Source: Bradyrhizobium sp. CSS354
Lineage (GTDB): Bacteria; Pseudomonadota; Alphaproteobacteria; Rhizobiales; Xanthobacteraceae
Length of the DNA: 64,000 nt
Reading direction: 5' to 3'
Assembly (NCBI RefSeq): GCF_029051725.1
Contig: NZ_JAACFU010000005.1
Location: 310,001-374,000, forward strand
The notes below the pieces were generated by a model, which worked only from the letters and a program-made list of their open reading frames with translations, was not told the origin of the DNA and searched no databases. The first letter of the stretch is position 1; each line of letters starts with the position of its first letter. This document shows, piece after piece, positions 60,584 through 64,000 of the stretch. The position numbers and the translations under genes are program-made.

Positions 60584-61786
60584 ATGGCAGGTACCGACCA
60601 ACCAGACCAGGATGCAATTGCCGCCCAATGGGAGGCCTCGCTCGATTCCGAGGATCCCGCCGAGGCCGCGAAGGCTGCTGCCGAAAACGAACTATCCGAG
60701 ACCATGGCCCTGCAATGGGCGGCCATGGTCGAGGATGGCAGCCGCGATCTCGGCGCCGGCAAGAATTCCGGCGAACGGGTGCTGTCGCAGGAGGAGATCG
60801 ACAACCTCCTCGGCTTTGCGGTCGGCGACGTCACGCTCGACGATCATTCCGGCATTCGCGCCATCATCGATTCGGCGATGGTCTCCTACGAGCGTCTGCC
60901 GATGCTCGAAATCGTCTTCGACCGCCTGGTGCGGTTGCTGACGACCTCCTTGCGCAATTTCACCTCCGACAACGTCGAAGTCTCGCTCGACCGCATCACC
61001 TCGGTGCGCTTCGGCGACTACATGAACTCCATCCCGCTGCCCGCCGTCCTCACCGTCTTCAAGGCCGAAGAGTGGGACAATTTCGGCATGGCCGTGGTCG
61101 ATTCCAGCCTGATCTACTCGATGATCGACGTGCTGCTCGGCGGCCGCCGCGGCTCGAGCCAGCTCCGCATCGAGGGCCGGCCCTACACCACGATCGAGAC
61201 GGAATTGGTCAAGCGGCTGGTCGAAGTCGTCATGGCCGATGCCGAACAGGCGTTCCGGCCGCTGTCGCCGGTGACCTTCACCATCGACCGGCTCGAGACC
61301 AACCCGCGTTTCGCCGCGATCAGCCGTCCTGCCAACGCCGCGATCCTGGTGCGCCTGCGTATCGACATGGAAGATCGCGGCGGCAACATCGAGCTGCTGC
61401 TGCCTTACGCGACCATCGAGCCGATCCGGGGCGTCCTGCTCCAGATGTTCATGGGCGAAAAGTTCGGCCGCGACCAGATCTGGGAAGGCCATTTCGCCAC
61501 CGAGATCGTGCAGGCCGAGATCTCCGTCGACGCCGTGCTCTACGAAGCCGACATTCCGCTCAAGCAGCTGATGCGGCTGAAGGTCGGCGACACGCTGCCG
61601 CTTGACATGCGTGCGGATGCCAACGTCACCGTTCGCTGCGGCGACGTCACCATCACCGAAGGACGCATGGGCCGGGTCGGCGACCGCGTCGCGATACGGG
61701 TGACGAAACCCTTGCGCAAGCCAAGTACGACACTTGCGATGTTCGAAAAGGTCGACGAGCAGAACAAGATGATGGAGGCCCCATGA
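60584..61786 (+). CDS. fliM: Flagellar motor switch protein FliM
   Basis: 400 residues. It has the EIDNLLGFAVGD segment, a middle CheC-like domain (YERLPMLEIVFDRLVRLLTT; LGGRRGSSQLRIEGRPYTTI with RFAAISRPANAAILVRLRID) and a C-terminal SpoA domain (LMRLKVGDTLPLDMRADANV). The N-terminal region of about 65 acidic residues before EEIDNLL is longer than in E. coli. FliM sets rotor direction by binding CheY-P. Its stop overlaps the next start (ATGA). Confidence 0.94.
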   Translation: MAGTDQPDQDAIAAQWEASLDSEDPAEAAKAAAENELSETMALQWAAMVEDGSRDLGAGKNSGERVLSQEEIDNLLGFAVGDVTLDDHSGIRAIIDSAMVSYERLPMLEIVFDRLVRLLTTSLRNFTSDNVEVSLDRITSVRFGDYMNSIPLPAVLTVFKAEEWDNFGMAVVDSSLIYSMIDVLLGGRRGSSQLRIEGRPYTTIETELVKRLVEVVMADAEQAFRPLSPVTFTIDRLETNPRFAAISRPANAAILVRLRIDMEDRGGNIELLLPYATIEPIRGVLLQMFMGEKFGRDQIWEGHFATEIVQAEISVDAVLYEADIPLKQLMRLKVGDTLPLDMRADANVTVRCGDVTITEGRMGRVGDRVAIRVTKPLRKPSTTLAMFEKVDEQNKMMEAP

Positions 61787-62229
61787 ACCACTCCCTAGGA
61801 ATGGCGATCGAGACGCTGGTGGCTATCCTGTTGATGCTGACCATCGTCTACTGCGTCACGCTCAACAAGCGACTGACGCGGCTGAAGGCGGACGAGCATT
61901 CGCTGAAGGCGGTCATCGGCGAGCTGATCACCGCAACCGAGATCGCCGAGCGCGCGATCGGCGGGCTGAAGCTCGCCGTGCGCGACGTCAACGAGAACCT
62001 CGGCAGCCAGCTCGCGTCGGCGACCCAGATGTCCGAGCAGCTCTACAAGCAGCTCGGCGAAGCCGACAACGTGGTGCGGCGCCTGTCCAAGATCGCAATC
62101 GCCGCGCGCCCCGTGACGAACCCGGAAACGGTCGCCGCGCCCGCAGCCAAGCCCTCGTCGGCGAAGGCGGTGGCGGCTGCGGCCGAAGCCTTCTCCGAGC
62201 GCCGACGCTCCAACGGTCTTGCCGCATAA
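61783..62229 (+). CDS. DUF6468-type membrane protein of the flagellar operon
   Basis: 148 residues. An N-terminal membrane helix (AIETLVAILLMLTIVYCVTL) precedes a coiled-coil region with NKRLTRLKADEHSLKAVIGE, LITATEIAERAIGGLKLAVR and an Ala-rich basic tail. It matches what I know as DUF6468, found next to fliM and motE in Rhizobiales. Function unknown; translation is coupled to fliM by ATGA overlap, and motE follows after 9 nt, which points to a motor or stator role. Confidence 0.75.
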   Translation: MNHSLGMAIETLVAILLMLTIVYCVTLNKRLTRLKADEHSLKAVIGELITATEIAERAIGGLKLAVRDVNENLGSQLASATQMSEQLYKQLGEADNVVRRLSKIAIAARPVTNPETVAAPAAKPSSAKAVAAAAEAFSERRRSNGLAA

Positions 62230-62238
62230 AGTCAGGGT

Positions 62239-62997
62239 ATGAAGTCTTTTCGCAACATCCGCGTCATTCCGATCGTGCTGGTTGCCGTCGCTGGCCTCGC
62301 CACGCTGAAGGTCACGGGTCTTGTGATCAATGGCGGCTATGTCTTCGACTACAAGTCGGGGCCGACCAAGAAGTCCTGGGCGCAGGAGAATCTGAACTTC
62401 CCGGCCAGCCGTGAGGATCCCGATATCACCGGCTCGACCCATGGCGCGCCGAAGGAGGCGCCGAAGCCGGCCGCACCGGACACCAAGTCCGAAGGCGCCG
62501 CGGTCAGGGAGGAAGCCCAGCCGCAGATCTCCGCCTCGGAGCACGCGATCCTGGAACGCCTGCAGTCGCGCCGCCAGGAGATCGAGGCCCGCCAGCGCGA
62601 GATCGACATCCGCGAGAGCCTGTTGAAATCCGCGGAGAAGCGCATCGAAAACAAGGTCGAGGAGATGAAGGCGGTAGAAACTCGTATCTCCGCGACGCAG
62701 GCCGAGCAGAAGGCCGCCGAAGCCCAGCGCATGAAGGGCCTCGTGACCATGTATGAGGGCATGAAGCCGAAGGACGCCGCACGGGTCTTTGACCGGCTCG
62801 AGATGGGCGTACTGATCGAGATCGCCTCGCAGATCGCGCCGCGAAAAATGTCGGACATCATGGGATTGATGTCCCCGGAGGCCGCCGAGCGGCTGACGGT
62901 CGAGATGGCCCGTCGGGCCAATGGCGGCGGCGATCAGTCCGCCTCGGCCGGCGAGCTGCCCAAGATCGACGGCAAGCCGACCCAAAAGCCGAATTGA
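62239..62997 (+). CDS. motE: MotE-like periplasmic stator-associated protein
   Basis: 252 residues. A signal anchor (IVLVAVAGLATLKVTGLVIN) is followed by a Pro/Ala linker and a long coiled coil (about 95-160, QSRRQEIEARQREIDIRESL). The C-terminal MgtE-N-like part reads MYEGMKPKDAARVFDRLEMG, then VLIEIASQIAPRKMSDIMGL and MSPEAAERLTVEMARR. In Sinorhizobium MotE is a chaperone for the periplasmic motility protein MotC. It closes the fliL-fliM-DUF6468-motE group. Confidence 0.87.
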   Translation: MKSFRNIRVIPIVLVAVAGLATLKVTGLVINGGYVFDYKSGPTKKSWAQENLNFPASREDPDITGSTHGAPKEAPKPAAPDTKSEGAAVREEAQPQISASEHAILERLQSRRQEIEARQREIDIRESLLKSAEKRIENKVEEMKAVETRISATQAEQKAAEAQRMKGLVTMYEGMKPKDAARVFDRLEMGVLIEIASQIAPRKMSDIMGLMSPEAAERLTVEMARRANGGGDQSASAGELPKIDGKPTQKPN

Positions 62998-63078
62998 GGG
63001 CTCAAGTCGAAGCGTGCTTCGGCAACCCGCGCGCTATTCCGCGGTGCTTCAGCGAGGCCGAGCGAGAGGCTCGCGTGT

Positions 63079-63318
63079 CTAGTTCACGAGCGCCGGTTGC
63101 ACCCTGCGGCCAGCGAGGCGCAACTGCTTCTCCCCACGAGGAAGAATCCGAGACTGCTGCTTGGTCAGCGCGGCCTTCGTGATACGAGTCACGAGCTGCA
63201 GCGTGCTATGGCAACAGGAACATTCATATACTTTCAGGGCATATCCTCTGGCGATCGGAACGACTGCGACGACCGCTCTCGCCCTGCTACATACAATGCA
63301 ACCGGCTTCTCCGCTCAT
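63079..63318 (-). CDS. Small protein with two Cys pairs, possible zinc ribbon
   Basis: 79 residues. CIVC near residue 7 and CSCC near residue 33 flank AVVAVVPIARGYALKVYE, a zinc-ribbon-like spacing, followed by STLQLVTR and a basic tail. I recall similar short hypothetical proteins in Bradyrhizobium but no function. A G-run lies upstream of ATG 63318. Base composition is less GC-rich than the flagellar genes. Confidence 0.5.
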   Translation of the reverse strand: MSGEAGCIVCSRARAVVAVVPIARGYALKVYECSCCHSTLQLVTRITKAALTKQQSRILPRGEKQLRLAGRRVQPALVN

Positions 63319-63595
63319 TGATTACCCCCCAAGCTAACCAATCGATTCTTCGCCGAGATCGCATCTGATTCAGAGTCGCTCGCGAACCGCAACTCCTCGG
63401 AGGTTGTGAGTGCGCGCGCTCAGCAACTCATCGAAGCCGCGGATCCAAGCTCCCGCCGCGGATGCAGACGCAGCAGGCGGCACCTTCTGAGACTGCGATG
63501 AGTTGACGCGCGCAGATGTGAGGTGGCGTACAGTGACGCGTTAAGACTTCGTCCTAGGCTTCCACCATTCGCAATCAGCAGCGCAGGAGGAGGCC
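63319..63595. other. Intergenic stretch without a supported gene
   Basis: About 280 bases. A frame around 63340-63500 reads like protein (FFAEIASDSESLANRNSSEV) but has no start codon with a ribosome site; it may be a remnant. Confidence 0.4.
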
Positions 63596-63793
63596 ATGAA
63601 CTACTCGTCCGCGGGAGAACGCGTCATTGAGGCCGTCAACCGTCTCCTCATAGCGGCGATGACGTCCGCCTGGACATCCACCCTAAGTCACCAGCATACA
63701 GCGCCGCCCGAAGAGGGCGAAAGCAACGATGACGAATCTTGTCTCGATGGAGAGAATTCCTCCGCGCCGGATGGCGCCGGCAAGCGACACTGA
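63596..63793 (+). CDS. Possible 65-aa hypothetical protein
   Basis: The main support is a strong ribosome binding site, AGGAGGAGG at 63585-63593. The product has a helical start (SAGERVIEAVNRLLIAAMTS) and an acidic, disordered tail (PPEEGESNDDESCLDGENSS). No family was recognised. The remaining 200 bases to the window end contain no frame I would support; a 40-codon frame at 63839-63961 has no clear ribosome site. Confidence 0.35.
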   Translation: MNYSSAGERVIEAVNRLLIAAMTSAWTSTLSHQHTAPPEEGESNDDESCLDGENSSAPDGAGKRH

Positions 63794-64000
63794 AGACGCG
63801 GTCGGCTTACGGCGTCACACGACCAGATCGTGTAACATATGGCCGTGAACTGCACTTGCCCCGTAAGGTGGATCAACATCGAGCAGGGATGCTTCAGACA
63901 AGGACTCCAACTCGGACCCGTGGGTGCCTCCAGTGTGGTCGTGATGACGGGCGAGGTCTGAAAGATGATCCAGCACTGCACCATGCTGTGAACCCTGCGA

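Noticed and set aside
63839..63961. A 40-codon frame starting ATG near the window end.
   Set aside because: No ribosome binding site and no recognisable features; kept out of the gene list.

Overview
The window is high-GC alphaproteobacterial chromosome, most likely Bradyrhizobium. The evidence is a FlaF/FlbT-regulated flagellar system with four very large tandem flagellins, CtrA-type TTAA-N7-TTAAC boxes, sigma-54 promoters in front of flagellar operons, and several hairpin or dispersed repeats that I recall from Bradyrhizobium genomes. That genus call rests on memory and was not tested by a search.

Region 1 (1-9.7 kb): the 3' end of a ferredoxin-NADP reductase and two small exported proteins, then a complete aldarate catabolic locus on the minus strand. 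It has an MFS transporter, a LysR regulator, kdgD, gudD, 2-oxoglutarate semialdehyde dehydrogenase and garD. Together they take D-glucarate and galactarate to 2-oxoglutarate. A 13-nt motif is shared by the transporter and kdgD leaders and is a candidate LysR operator.

Region 2 (9.9-26.6 kb): mixed housekeeping, stress and membrane genes. These include a secreted protein with a duplicated domain, an SGNH hydrolase, a UPF0104 flippase-like protein, a DUF892 ferritin-like protein behind a candidate EcfG promoter, a DHA2 efflux pump, an MHYT-PAS-GGDEF-EAL cyclic-di-GMP protein, a MocR regulator, a DUF1127 protein, UspA, SixA, an FAD oxidoreductase and MsrB. Most repeat elements lie here.

Region 3 (26.7-52.9 kb): late flagellar genes. 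A sigma-54 type promoter precedes flgE-flgK-flgL. Next comes a four-gene operon of unknown product, behind a perfect CtrA box: glycosyltransferase, PLP enzyme, ATP-grasp ligase, group II PLP decarboxylase. Then flbT, four flagellins of about 760 residues each with its own terminator, flaF with an overlapping 47-aa frame, a FlaG-like gene, and flgI with flgJ-like and flgN-like genes, facing fliX.

Region 4 (53-64 kb): an HxlR regulator/NAD(P)-binding pair, a dksA homologue and a hydratase interrupt the flagellar genes. These resume with flgF-flgG-flgA-flgH (minus, sigma-54 type promoter) divergent from fliL-fliM-DUF6468-motE. The last kilobase holds only small uncertain frames.

The most interesting items are the uncharacterised four-gene operon inside the flagellar cluster, the beta-module shared by hook, junction and filament proteins, and the different upstream architecture of the fourth flagellin.
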